A DNA stretch of 64,000 nt from Streptomyces humicola (GTDB lineage: Bacteria > Actinomycetota > Actinomycetes > Streptomycetales > Streptomycetaceae), in NCBI RefSeq assembly GCF_024436035.1, contig NZ_JANFNG010000014.1, positions 1-64,000 of the forward strand. Direction: 5' to 3'. Shown here in pieces: positions 33,329 through 41,094 of this stretch. The translations under genes and the position numbers were made by a program. The notes beneath the pieces were generated by a model. It searched no databases. It saw only the letters and a list, made by a program, of their open reading frames with translations, and was not told the origin of the DNA. How positions within the stretch are numbered: position 1 is the first letter of the stretch; every line of letters starts with the position of its first letter.

Positions 33329-34690
33329 TCACACAGAGCTCGACGTGATCGAGCTGAAGACCACCCTGCTCGCCGAGAGCGAGCGCAGGGCCGTCCGCAG
33401 GGCTGCCAGGGCGTCGGCGATCCACGGCAGCTGCTCGGGGTCGCTGCTGCGCAGGGCCTGCCAGCGCTGCTCGTCCGTCTCCCCGTACAGCAGGCTGGTG
33501 GCGACGCGGAAGCACAGCGCGCGCGGGTCGTCGCCGAATACGGCGCCGCTCAGGACGCCGACGCCGTGTTCGTCGAGCAGATGGCCGGCGAGCGAGTCGG
33601 CGTCGGTGATGCCGAACCGGGCGAGCGCCGGCCGCAGCGGCTCCAGATCGGGGTAGTGGTAGAAGGCGGCCTGCGGCGGGCGGCACACCGCACCGACGGC
33701 GGCGAACTCGGCGTGCACGGCCTTGTTGACCCGCTCGTGCAGCGCCCGCGAGGCGGCGATGTGCGCCGTGACGTCGGCGGGATCGTCGAGCACATGGGCG
33801 GCGACCTCCTGCATCGGCGCAGCGAGACTCGACCACACCTCGCTCGCCAGCCCCGTCACCTCGTCCAGCGCGCGGGTGCCGAGCTCGCCCGCGGGGAAGC
33901 GCGCGAAGCCGATACGCCAGCCGCCCAGCGCCATCGACTTGGACAGGCCCCCGGTGACGAAGCACCGCTCGGGCACGTAGGAGGCGGGGCTGGGCACCCG
34001 CTGCGGGTCGTAGGCGAGGTCGCGGTAGATCTCGTCGGAGACGACCGTGAGGTCGTGCGCCTCGGCGACCTCGCAGACCCGCCTGACCGTCTCGGCGTCG
34101 GCGATGGTGCCGGTCGGGTTGTCGGGCAGGGTGAGGATCAGCACACCGGGCTCCCGACCGCGCATCCGGGCGCTGCGCAGCGTGGCGTCGAGCAGGTCGG
34201 GGTCGGGGACGCCGCCGGCGCCGCGGGGCGTGGGCACGGTGATGGCGTGCTTGCCTGCGATGGCGGCCTGGGCGGCATAGCTCACCCACGACGGGCGCGG
34301 CAGCACCACGTCGCCCGGCAGGGCGGCCACGAGCGCGTACAGCAGGGCCTTGCTGCCGGGGGCGAGGACCATCTGGTCGCCCACGGTGGCGAGACCGCGC
34401 CGCGAGAGATGGCCGGCGGCGGCGTCGCGGACGCGCGCGGAGCCGACGACGGGCCCGTAGCCGTTGCGGCCGACGGCCTCGGCGAGGGTCGTGGCCACGG
34501 AGGGCAGGACGGGGAGCCCCGCCTCGCCGAATCCCAGGTGCACGACGCGCTCTCCCGCGGCGCGCCGGGCCGCCAACCGTTCGTTGATCGCGAGTGTGGC
34601 CGAGTGGGCGACCATGGATCCTCCGTTCGGATCGTCTGCCGACAGTTCTGCCTGCATGTTTGCCTGAATATTTGCGAGAGACTCGGTCAT
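33329..34690 (-). CDS. Class I/II PLP-dependent aminotransferase
   Basis: This fold-type I aminotransferase of 453 residues has NGYGPVVGSARVRDAAA, a nucleotide-like phosphate site LAPGSKALLYAL, DNPTGT, SDEIYRD and the PLP lysine in GGLSKSMALGGWRIG. The N-terminal 30 residues are outside the fold. ATG 34690 is used; the frame reaches 34720 but that would run through the TTTGC operator array. It is divergent from an RpiR-type regulator gene, which probably controls it. The amino-group donor is unknown. Confidence 0.87.
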   Translation of the reverse strand: MTESLANIQANMQAELSADDPNGGSMVAHSATLAINERLAARRAAGERVVHLGFGEAGLPVLPSVATTLAEAVGRNGYGPVVGSARVRDAAAGHLSRRGLATVGDQMVLAPGSKALLYALVAALPGDVVLPRPSWVSYAAQAAIAGKHAITVPTPRGAGGVPDPDLLDATLRSARMRGREPGVLILTLPDNPTGTIADAETVRRVCEVAEAHDLTVVSDEIYRDLAYDPQRVPSPASYVPERCFVTGGLSKSMALGGWRIGFARFPAGELGTRALDEVTGLASEVWSSLAAPMQEVAAHVLDDPADVTAHIAASRALHERVNKAVHAEFAAVGAVCRPPQAAFYHYPDLEPLRPALARFGITDADSLAGHLLDEHGVGVLSGAVFGDDPRALCFRVATSLLYGETDEQRWQALRSSDPEQLPWIADALAALRTALRSLSASRVVFSSITSSSV

Positions 34691-34718
34691 GCAAATCTGT
34701 TTGCGCAGATACGTTTGC
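34658..34718. promoter_or_regulatory. TTTGC repeat array between aminotransferase and RpiR genes
   Basis: GTTTGC or TTTGC occurs at 34658-34663, 34671-34675, 34699-34704 and 34713-34718, with one inverted GCAAA at 34691-34695. Five copies in about 60 bp of high-GC DNA at a divergent start region suggest a multi-site operator. The last two copies start 14 bp apart. Confidence 0.55.
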
Positions 34719-34748
34719 ACAGAAGATCAGCTATGCCAAGATGCATGC

Positions 34749-35639
34749 GTGCAGACCTTCGACGACCTCGCCACCGCCCTCAGGGAGCGCTCGGGAAAGC
34801 TCTCCCCCGCCCAGAAACGCCTCGCCGAGCGCGTGATGTCGGATCCCGAGGGCGTCGCCTTCATGACCGTCACCGAGCTCGCGGCGACCGTCGGCGTCAA
34901 TGAATCAACCGTTGTGAGGTTCGCTACAAGCCTCGGCCTCGACGGCTATCCGGGCCTGACCCGGCTGTGCCGGGAGCGCCTGCGCGAGCAGGCTCAGCTG
35001 CTGCGCCGCTTCTCGCAGCTCGAGGCGGTCACCGGGGACGTCGGCCGCTCCCGCGACCCGCTGGAACTGGCGATGGCCTTCGACCAGGCCAACATCGCCC
35101 GCTCACTGGCCCGCGTGGACCGCGACAGCTGGGCGGAGGCCGCCAAGGCGCTCTCGTCCGCCCCCCGTGTCCACGTCCTCGGTCTGCGCAAATGCCATGC
35201 GCCCGCCTACCTGCTCGGCTATCTGCTGCGCATGCTCCGCGACGACGTCGCCACGGTGCCGGCGACCGCCGGGATGCTCACCGACGACCTGCGGCGGGTA
35301 CGCGCCGGCGACTGCTTCGTCGGCATCGCCATCCACCGCTACAGCGCCGACACCGTCCGCGGCTTCCACTGGGCGAAGCGGCAGGGCGCCACCACCATCG
35401 CGCTCACCGACAACCAGGGCTCGCCGCTCGTCCCCGACGCCGATCAGAGCTTCTTCATCGACACCGCCGGGGTGTCGGTGCTGCGGTCGATGACGGCGTT
35501 CACCTCGCTGGTGCAGGCGCTCGCCACCGAGGTCGCCACCGAGCTCGGCGCCGAGGCCCGCTCCCGTCTGCTCGGTGAGGAGGAGCTGCTGGGCTTCCTC
35601 GGCGTGTACACCTCCGGCCAGGCCCCGGACCGGACCTGA
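34749..35639 (+). CDS. RpiR/MurR-family transcriptional regulator
   Basis: The 296-residue regulator has the RpiR helix-turn-helix (FMTVTELAATVGVNESTVVR, FATSLGLDGYPGL) followed by a SIS sugar-phosphate-binding domain (VHVLGLRKCHAPAYLLGYLL, GDCFVGIAIHRYSADTV, GATTIALTDNQGSPLVP). RpiR proteins usually sense phosphosugars, and some sense amino-acid-related ligands. GTG 34749 is chosen; the upstream frame to 34689 encodes an odd Cys-rich stretch over the operator array. The gene likely autoregulates and controls the divergent aminotransferase. Confidence 0.87.
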   Translation: MQTFDDLATALRERSGKLSPAQKRLAERVMSDPEGVAFMTVTELAATVGVNESTVVRFATSLGLDGYPGLTRLCRERLREQAQLLRRFSQLEAVTGDVGRSRDPLELAMAFDQANIARSLARVDRDSWAEAAKALSSAPRVHVLGLRKCHAPAYLLGYLLRMLRDDVATVPATAGMLTDDLRRVRAGDCFVGIAIHRYSADTVRGFHWAKRQGATTIALTDNQGSPLVPDADQSFFIDTAGVSVLRSMTAFTSLVQALATEVATELGAEARSRLLGEEELLGFLGVYTSGQAPDRT

Positions 35640-35648
35640 GGGGCTGCT

Positions 35649-36554
35649 TCAGCCCCGCCCGTACCGGTCCTCCGCCTGCCAGCACGCCACCAGGCCGACC
35701 GCGAGCGACACCACCGCCCAGCCCGCCGACATCGCCCAGATGTGCGGCGTGAGCTTCCCGTAGCCGGCGAGCAGCGCATGCCGGGCCAGCTCGATGTAGA
35801 GCGCGCCCGGGTTGGCCTCCATCACCATCCGGACGGCGGCCGGGGCGTGCCCGGTGACCTTGGCGATGCTGTAGAAGACGCCGCAGGTGTACATCCAGGT
35901 ACGCAGCACGAACGGCATCAGCTCGCCGATGTCGTGGTTGCGCGCACCGATGCGCGCCATCAGCATCCCGACGCCGAGGTTGAAGACCGTCTGCAGCACG
36001 AGCGCGGGAAGCAGCAGCAGCCAGCGGCTGGTGACGGGTTCGCCGGTCGCCAGACAGATGGCCACCACGACGCCCATCGACAGGGCGAGCTGCTGGAGTT
36101 GGACGAGCGTGGTGGCGATCGGCAGACAGGCGCGCGGGAAATGGAACGCCCGGATCAGCTCCAGGCGGTTGCAGATCGACCAGGTGCCGGCGGCGATCGA
36201 CTCTCGCGAGTAGGTGAAGACGAACATGCCGACGCAGAGGAAGGCGATGTAGTTGTCGCCCGTGCCGTCCGTCTTCTTCAGCAGATATCCCCAGACGAAC
36301 CAGTACACGGCGACATTGAGCAGCGGGGTCAGCACATGCCAGATCTGGCCGAGGGTCGCCGTCGCGTAGTACGAGGTGAGGCGGGCGCGGGCATAGGAGA
36401 GCGTGAAGTGGCGCCGCTGCCACAGCTGTCCGACGTACGCTGGCAGGCTGGGCCGCTGCACGGACGGCTTCAGGCCGTGCCGGGCGGCGAGGCGGGCGGC
36501 CTCGGAGGAGTTCAACTTCCCCGACTCTGCAGAAACTTCGGTGATCAGCGTCAC
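35649..36554 (-). CDS. ABC-2 type polysaccharide/teichoic acid export permease
   Basis: The 301-residue TagG/RfbA-type permease has six membrane helices and the motifs SYYATATLGQIWHVLTPLLN and YLLKKTDGTGDNYIAFLCVG, with an ESIAAGTWSICNRLELIRAF loop. Such permeases need a separate ATPase (TagH type) to push polymer chains across the membrane; no ATPase gene lies beside it or elsewhere in the polymer locus here. GTG 36554 overlaps the upstream stop as GTGA, tying it to the sialyltransferase-like gene. Confidence 0.87.
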   Translation of the reverse strand: MTLITEVSAESGKLNSSEAARLAARHGLKPSVQRPSLPAYVGQLWQRRHFTLSYARARLTSYYATATLGQIWHVLTPLLNVAVYWFVWGYLLKKTDGTGDNYIAFLCVGMFVFTYSRESIAAGTWSICNRLELIRAFHFPRACLPIATTLVQLQQLALSMGVVVAICLATGEPVTSRWLLLLPALVLQTVFNLGVGMLMARIGARNHDIGELMPFVLRTWMYTCGVFYSIAKVTGHAPAAVRMVMEANPGALYIELARHALLAGYGKLTPHIWAMSAGWAVVSLAVGLVACWQAEDRYGRG

Positions 36555-37612
36555 GGGGCGACCGCCGGGGCGAGGGGGTTGTGGACGGCGCCTATGCCGT
36601 GGCGGGCACGGGCGGCCTGGGTGATGCCGGTCAGGAACCCCTCGGCGCGTGGTGAGGCACCGCTGGTCAGCCAGGAGGGGTCGATGTCGCACACGGCGAC
36701 CTCGACGCCCGTACCGGCGAGCGCGAGCGGCAGCGTGTGGACAACGGTGGAGGGGAAGCTGAGCAGCCGGGAGCCGATCGGGCCGCGGCGTGCGACGAGT
36801 TCGAGCGGCAGGTCCGGACGGACGATCTCCAGACCCGCCTGCGTCGCAAGGCGCCGCAGCTTCTCCTCCCGCTCCCTTCGGTGCGCGAAGTAGCGCGTCG
36901 CGCCCTGGGCGCGGGCGATCGCGGTGACGGCGGCGAGGTAGCGGTCGAGGTCGACGACGCCGGTCTCCACGAGCGAGGTGCCGATGATATCGGCGCCCGC
37001 CCTGACGGCCGGCGGGCCGTAACGGGACCTGGTCCACTCCAGACGGTTGGCACGCAGTTGCGTGCCGGGCGGCGCCGTCACCGGCATGGAACTGAACAGC
37101 TCCACGCGGCGGCGCGCCCCAGGCGTGAGCCTGCGCCGGGCGGAGGCGGCGACCACGCCGAAGGCGACGTCACGCACCCCGCGCCCGCTGCGGTGCCAGC
37201 GCACCAGACGCTGCCTGCCGGCGAGCAGGGCGACGAACTCCATCGTCGCCGTGCCGTCGTCGATCACCACGAGGTCACGCGCACGGCCGATCAGCAGCAG
37301 CGCCTGCACGAAGCGCGAGAAGGGGTCGCCCAGCACCAGCCGCCGGGCGCGCAGCAGCGCGGGCGTGAGGCGCGCAAGGGTGCGCAGCGGCCCGGCCGTC
37401 GCGGTGCGCGGCTCGCACCAGCGCAGGGTGAGCCCCTCGTCACGCGCCAGCCCGGCCATCCGGCGCAGCTGGCCGCGGCTCATCGGGTCACGCGGCGGCA
37501 GCACGACGACGGTGCAGTCGGGGTCGTCGCCGGCCTGACGTTCCGTATGCACCCACTCCAGCAGGTTGAGCAGCTGGACCGGCGATTCGACGAGGGCGAG
37601 AGTCCCCGTCAC
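36551..37612 (-). CDS. Sialyltransferase/polysialyltransferase-like protein
   Basis: The 353-residue protein has the three motif regions of bacterial sialyltransferases, read by eye: DDGTATMEF (D/E-D-G motif), FAHRREREEK where an H-P motif is expected, and FPSTVVHTLPLAL (Ser/Thr motif). The second motif has Arg in place of Pro. It would transfer a CMP-activated nonulosonic acid in the cytoplasm. GGGAGG precedes GTG 37612. The start of its gene lies 133 bp after the neuB gene, and it overlaps the permease gene by 4 nt. Confidence 0.72.
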   Translation of the reverse strand: MTGTLALVESPVQLLNLLEWVHTERQAGDDPDCTVVVLPPRDPMSRGQLRRMAGLARDEGLTLRWCEPRTATAGPLRTLARLTPALLRARRLVLGDPFSRFVQALLLIGRARDLVVIDDGTATMEFVALLAGRQRLVRWHRSGRGVRDVAFGVVAASARRRLTPGARRRVELFSSMPVTAPPGTQLRANRLEWTRSRYGPPAVRAGADIIGTSLVETGVVDLDRYLAAVTAIARAQGATRYFAHRREREEKLRRLATQAGLEIVRPDLPLELVARRGPIGSRLLSFPSTVVHTLPLALAGTGVEVAVCDIDPSWLTSGASPRAEGFLTGITQAARARHGIGAVHNPLAPAVAP

Positions 37613-37745
37613 TGTGCCTCCCGGTGAGCCCCGCCACGCCGGCGGCTACTGGCAACATCAGTGGCTCCGCCCCGGGCACTGCCGCCCGATCGGCGAAGGT
37701 TGACGCGGTCGTACAAGTGCGGCCCGGCAGCCTCGCGTGCGTCGC

Positions 37746-38669
37746 TCACGCCAAAGCCGCCGCTTCCGCATCGCCGACCACCCCGCGTACGCGGCGCAGC
37801 TTGCGCATCGGGCCGAGCTCGCCCTCGTACACCCGCTTCACCCCGTCCCCGAGCGACCGCTCGACGATCCTGATGTCACGCACCAGGCGCTGCAGGCCCG
37901 GTGTCTCGACGGAGGCGGCCTGGTCCGAGCCCCACATGGCGCGGTCGAGGGTGATGTGCCGCTCGACGAAGCAGGCGCCGAGCGCGACGGCGGCGAGGGT
38001 GGTCTGCAGCCCGACCTCATGGCCCGAGTAGCCGATCGGCACGTTGGGGTACTCGGCCTGCAGGGTGTGGATCATCCGCAGGTTGAGCTCTTCGTGCTTG
38101 GCCGGGTACGTCGACGTGGCGTGGCAGAGCACGATGTTCTCGCTGCCGAGTACCTCGACCGCGTGACGGATCTGCTTCGGGGTGGACATGCCCGTCGACA
38201 GTATGACGGTGCGGCCGGTGGCGCGCAGGGCGCGCAGCAGCTCGTCGTCGGTGAGGCAGGCGGAGGCCACCTTGTGTGCGGGCAGGTCGAACTGCTCGAG
38301 GAACTCGACGCTCGGCACGTCCCACGGGGAGGCGAACCAGTCGATGCCGCGCTTGCGGCAGTACGCGTCGATGGAGCGGTACTCCTCCTCGCCGAACTCG
38401 ACGCGGTGCCGGTAGTCGATGTACGACATCCGGCCCCACGGGGTGTCACGTTCCAGCTCCCACTGGTCGCGCGGGGTGCAGATCTCCGGCGTGCGCTTCT
38501 GGAACTTCACCGCGTCGCACCCTGCGTCCGCGGCGGCGTCGATGAGGCGGTAAGCGTTCTCGAGATCGCCGTTGTGGTTGATGCCGATCTCGCCGGTGAC
38601 GTAGACGGGGCGGCCGGCGCCGACGAGGCGGTCACCGATCGTGCGGCAACGGTGGGGGGTGACGGTCAC
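37746..38669 (-). CDS. neuB: NeuB-type nonulosonic acid synthase
   Basis: It condenses PEP with a hexose or N-acylhexosamine to give a nine-carbon sialic-acid-like sugar. The 307-residue protein carries EIGINHNGD (27-35), the lysines in VKFQKRTPEICTP, FASPWD, KVASACLT and IGYSGHE. Typical NeuB proteins are about 340-350 residues with a C-terminal SAF (antifreeze-like) domain; here the chain ends soon after the barrel, so the SAF domain is missing. GTG 38669 overlaps the cytidylyltransferase stop as GTGA. From memory, S. coelicolor makes a Kdn-containing wall polymer from a comparable locus. Confidence 0.9.
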   Translation of the reverse strand: MTVTPHRCRTIGDRLVGAGRPVYVTGEIGINHNGDLENAYRLIDAAADAGCDAVKFQKRTPEICTPRDQWELERDTPWGRMSYIDYRHRVEFGEEEYRSIDAYCRKRGIDWFASPWDVPSVEFLEQFDLPAHKVASACLTDDELLRALRATGRTVILSTGMSTPKQIRHAVEVLGSENIVLCHATSTYPAKHEELNLRMIHTLQAEYPNVPIGYSGHEVGLQTTLAAVALGACFVERHITLDRAMWGSDQAASVETPGLQRLVRDIRIVERSLGDGVKRVYEGELGPMRKLRRVRGVVGDAEAAALA

Positions 38670-39412
38670 GGCAGGGTCCTTTCGAAGCGTTCACATCGTT
38701 CAAGGGGTGTGTAGGTGTCGAGCAGGGGAGCCAGCGCCCGCGCGCGGCTCAGGTCGTCCGGCTCGTCGATCTCCAGCACCCGTGCGGGATCGGTCCGTAC
38801 GAGCGCGGTGCGGCCGAAGAAGCGGTGGCCCACGGCGCGGAAGCCGTCGGCTCGCATCGCATAGGCGGCCCCGGTCTCCAGCAGGTCCTCGGGGCGGTCC
38901 TGGCGCCGGGGGCGGCAGGTCACGTCGTGGTTGACGCCGACGGGAACCGCGGGTCCGACGGAGTCCCCGTCACGCCACAGGAAGCCGTGGAACGGCGCCA
39001 CGGTCAGCGCCGAGTCGGCGCCGTCCTCGACGACGGCGGCGGCGACACCACTGACGTCCTCCGCGGTGAGGAACGGGCTGGTGCACTGGACGAGCAGGAC
39101 GGCATCGACGCGCCCGCCGTGCAACGCCTCGTAGGCGTCCATGGCGTGCAGCACGGCGGCTTCACTGCTCGCGGTGTCGCCCGCGAGCTCGGCCGGGCGG
39201 GGCAGCGGATCGGCCCCGGCGGCGCGGGCAGCCTCGGCGATCGCCGCGTCGTCGGTGGAGACGACCACATCGGTGACGAGCCGTGCGGTGCGGCAGGCGC
39301 GCACGGCGCGCGCGACGAGCGGCACGCCGCCGACGGACGCGAGGTTCTTCCCCGGCACGCCCTTGGATCCCCCGCGCGCCGGTACGACCGCAAGAACCAC
39401 CACGTCGCTCAC
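38666..39412 (-). CDS. neuA: CMP-nonulosonate (acylneuraminate) cytidylyltransferase
   Basis: It activates the NeuB product with CTP. The 248-residue protein shows the family start VPARGGSKGVPGKNL, DVVVSTDDAAIAEAA, LVQCTSPF and the late motif VLEIDEPDDLSRA. GTG 39412 is the start, with GGAGG 5 nt upstream. This start overlaps the stop of mini-ORF B as GTGA, and the first codons (VSD) match those of both mini-ORFs. The gene symbol is by family resemblance; the true substrate may be Kdn or a related sugar rather than N-acetylneuraminate. Confidence 0.87.
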   Translation of the reverse strand: MSDVVVLAVVPARGGSKGVPGKNLASVGGVPLVARAVRACRTARLVTDVVVSTDDAAIAEAARAAGADPLPRPAELAGDTASSEAAVLHAMDAYEALHGGRVDAVLLVQCTSPFLTAEDVSGVAAAVVEDGADSALTVAPFHGFLWRDGDSVGPAVPVGVNHDVTCRPRRQDRPEDLLETGAAYAMRADGFRAVGHRFFGRTALVRTDPARVLEIDEPDDLSRARALAPLLDTYTPLERCERFERTLP

Positions 39413-39504
39413 AGCGCCTCCTTCGTGAGCTTCTCCGCCCGCAAGGCGAGAAGTGCGGGCATCGTCGCCGCCCGCAGCCCGGCGGCCTCGCACGCGTCGC
39501 TCAC
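39409..39504 (-). CDS. 31-residue mini-ORF, copy B
   Basis: GTG 39504 overlaps the stop of copy A, and its own stop overlaps the neuA-like start as GTGA. The peptide begins VSDACEAAGLRAATMPAL and ends AEKLTKEAL. It differs from copy A only at residues 18, 19 and 21 (Leu-Leu-Ala-Leu against Pro-Phe-Ala-Glu at 18-21). The AAGGAGG near its 3' end is the ribosome site of the following gene, so its translation would be coupled. Whether the peptide has a function is unknown. Confidence 0.5.
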   Translation of the reverse strand: MSDACEAAGLRAATMPALLALRAEKLTKEAL

Positions 39505-39596
39505 AGCGCCTCCTTCGTGAGCTTCTCCGCCCGCTCGGCGAAAGGAGCGGGCATCGTCGCCGCCCGCAGCCCGGCGGCCTCGCACGCGTCGCTCAC
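39501..39596 (-). CDS. 31-residue mini-ORF, copy A
   Basis: GTG 39596 overlaps the stop of the DUF6716-like glycosyltransferase gene (39593-39595). The peptide shares its first 17 residues and its last 10 with copy B and has Pro-Phe-Ala-Glu at 18-21. AAGGAGG in its last codons forms the ribosome site for copy B. Both copies are helix-prone and charged. It could be a real small protein, a translational coupler, or a by-product of duplication of the neuA ribosome site and first codons. Confidence 0.5.
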   Translation of the reverse strand: MSDACEAAGLRAATMPAPFAERAEKLTKEAL

Positions 39597-40918
39597 AGGT
39601 CCCCCATCCGTCTGATGACCGGCGCGATCCGTTGCACGCCGTGGCGGTAGGCCGCGCGGGCCGTATCGCGCAGCGCGGCGCGCGCGGCGCGCTCCGCCCG
39701 GCCCGGCTCCCGCACCCGGTGCGGGCCGGAGCCCGGGCCGGCCGGTTCGCCCTTGGCGTCGAGGTGGTGGCGGCCCAGGATTCCGGGGAGGTAGCCGGTG
39801 GCGGTGCGCGGCGTGTAGTACGGCGTCAGCGGCGGGAGCCGGTCCGCTGACGCCAGTTCGGTGACACGTTCCCGTGTCGCGCGGAACGGATCGGGAACTG
39901 CCACTCCGTGGTCGCGCAGCCAGTCGGCGTCGGCGCGCGGCAGCGTCCCCTCGTCGAGCATGTCCCACGAGGCGAGGCAGCCGGAGCCGAGGAAGTGGTG
40001 GTTGCCGAGCGGTTCGCGGACGCCGAGGTCGGTGAGGACGGCGGTGGGTATCGAGCGGTGCATCGCTTCGATCGCGGCCGTGGAGCTGACGGTGACGAGC
40101 AGGTCGGTGCGGTCGAGCACCTCGCCCATGTGGCCGTAGACCAGGCTCAGGTTCGGCGGCAGACCGCCGGGCCGCCGCCGCGCCAGCCGGGTGTACGGGA
40201 ACTCCTCGATGTGCGTGGTGTGTTCTCCGAGCTTGCTGCGCAGCTTGACCAGCACCTGCCGATCGCTGTGGCGTTCGGCGTGCAGGGCGGCGCGCTCCAG
40301 TAGGTAGGTGCGGTCGGCGCGGCTGTCCGGGACCGACGGCTGGGCAGCGAAGGTCACGGTGAACGGTCGTCCGCACGCCGGGTCGTACGGTTCGTAGGGC
40401 GCGCCGTCGAGGAACGGCAGCGCGCTTTCCACGACGCTCGACGGGTCGGCGCCCACACCGGCGTAGGTGTGACGGAAACGCTGCGCGTCGTGGCGGCTGT
40501 TGGCGAGGACGACGTCCGCGCCGTGCCGCAGCAGCAACCCGTCGGCGAGCTTCTCGTAGACCACGCCGACGTACCCGGTGACGACCACGGGCCTGCGTTC
40601 GAGGCCGCGCCAGGCGCGGGCGAGCCCGTGCAGCATCGCCTGGACGGTGCCGCCCACGCACGCGAGGATCACCACGTCGCACGTCCCGCGGTCGGCCTCG
40701 CGCAGGAACTCCTCCGCCGTGATCTCGCGCAGCGAGTCGGCGGCGATGCCGAGTTCGGCCAGCTGGCGGGGGGTTGGGGTGGCGCGGCCGCGCAGCAGAC
40801 GGGCGTCGAGGCGCGCGTCGGCAGCGATCCTGCGGCCCGTGAGCGCACCCCATTTCCACCGTGTGTCCGAATCGGCGAGAACGGTAATGCGACTTACCGG
40901 TGTGGCACTTGTTGGCAC
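39593..40918 (-). CDS. DUF6716-type putative glycosyltransferase
   Basis: The 441-residue protein has a GT-B-like pattern: RITVLADSDTRWKWGALTG, VILACVGGTVQAMLHGLARA, VVVTGYVGVVYEKLADGLLL and LLVTVSSTAAIEAMHRSIPT. The last resembles the Ser/Thr motif of CDP-glycerol and polysialyl transferases. I recall such proteins near NeuB genes in Streptomyces under the DUF6716 name. GTG 40918 is chosen; a -10-like TACGGT lies 7 nt upstream, so the mRNA may be leaderless. It heads the left-running operon through the mini-ORFs, neuA, neuB and beyond. Confidence 0.78.
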   Translation of the reverse strand: MPTSATPVSRITVLADSDTRWKWGALTGRRIAADARLDARLLRGRATPTPRQLAELGIAADSLREITAEEFLREADRGTCDVVILACVGGTVQAMLHGLARAWRGLERRPVVVTGYVGVVYEKLADGLLLRHGADVVLANSRHDAQRFRHTYAGVGADPSSVVESALPFLDGAPYEPYDPACGRPFTVTFAAQPSVPDSRADRTYLLERAALHAERHSDRQVLVKLRSKLGEHTTHIEEFPYTRLARRRPGGLPPNLSLVYGHMGEVLDRTDLLVTVSSTAAIEAMHRSIPTAVLTDLGVREPLGNHHFLGSGCLASWDMLDEGTLPRADADWLRDHGVAVPDPFRATRERVTELASADRLPPLTPYYTPRTATGYLPGILGRHHLDAKGEPAGPGSGPHRVREPGRAERAARAALRDTARAAYRHGVQRIAPVIRRMGDL

Positions 40919-41094
40919 GCCGCAGACCGTAGGAATCGAATCGGAGCGGCGGCCCAACGATGCGGCAACAAATAGTTAACAGCGTGCCGACGGATGGGGT
41001 GGCGCGAATGCGTCACGCACCCGCCATGCGGCGTTCACCCGCCGGTACGCGTCCTGCCATCCCAAACGTCCGCGGCCCGCATAACGTTCCGCGG

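Larger units (their letters stand above)
39403..39596. repeat. 92-bp tandem duplication with a third partial copy
   Basis: Bases 39403-39494 and 39495-39586 are near-identical 92-bp units, and 39587-39596 begins a third. Differences cluster in about 20 bp in the middle of the unit. Each unit spans one 31-codon mini-ORF minus the 4-bp stop/start overlap. Confidence 0.92.

Noticed and set aside
33312-34694. 460-codon minus-strand frame overlapping the aminotransferase gene
   Set aside because: It is frame-shifted against a clear PLP aminotransferase and consists largely of Arg and Gly runs.
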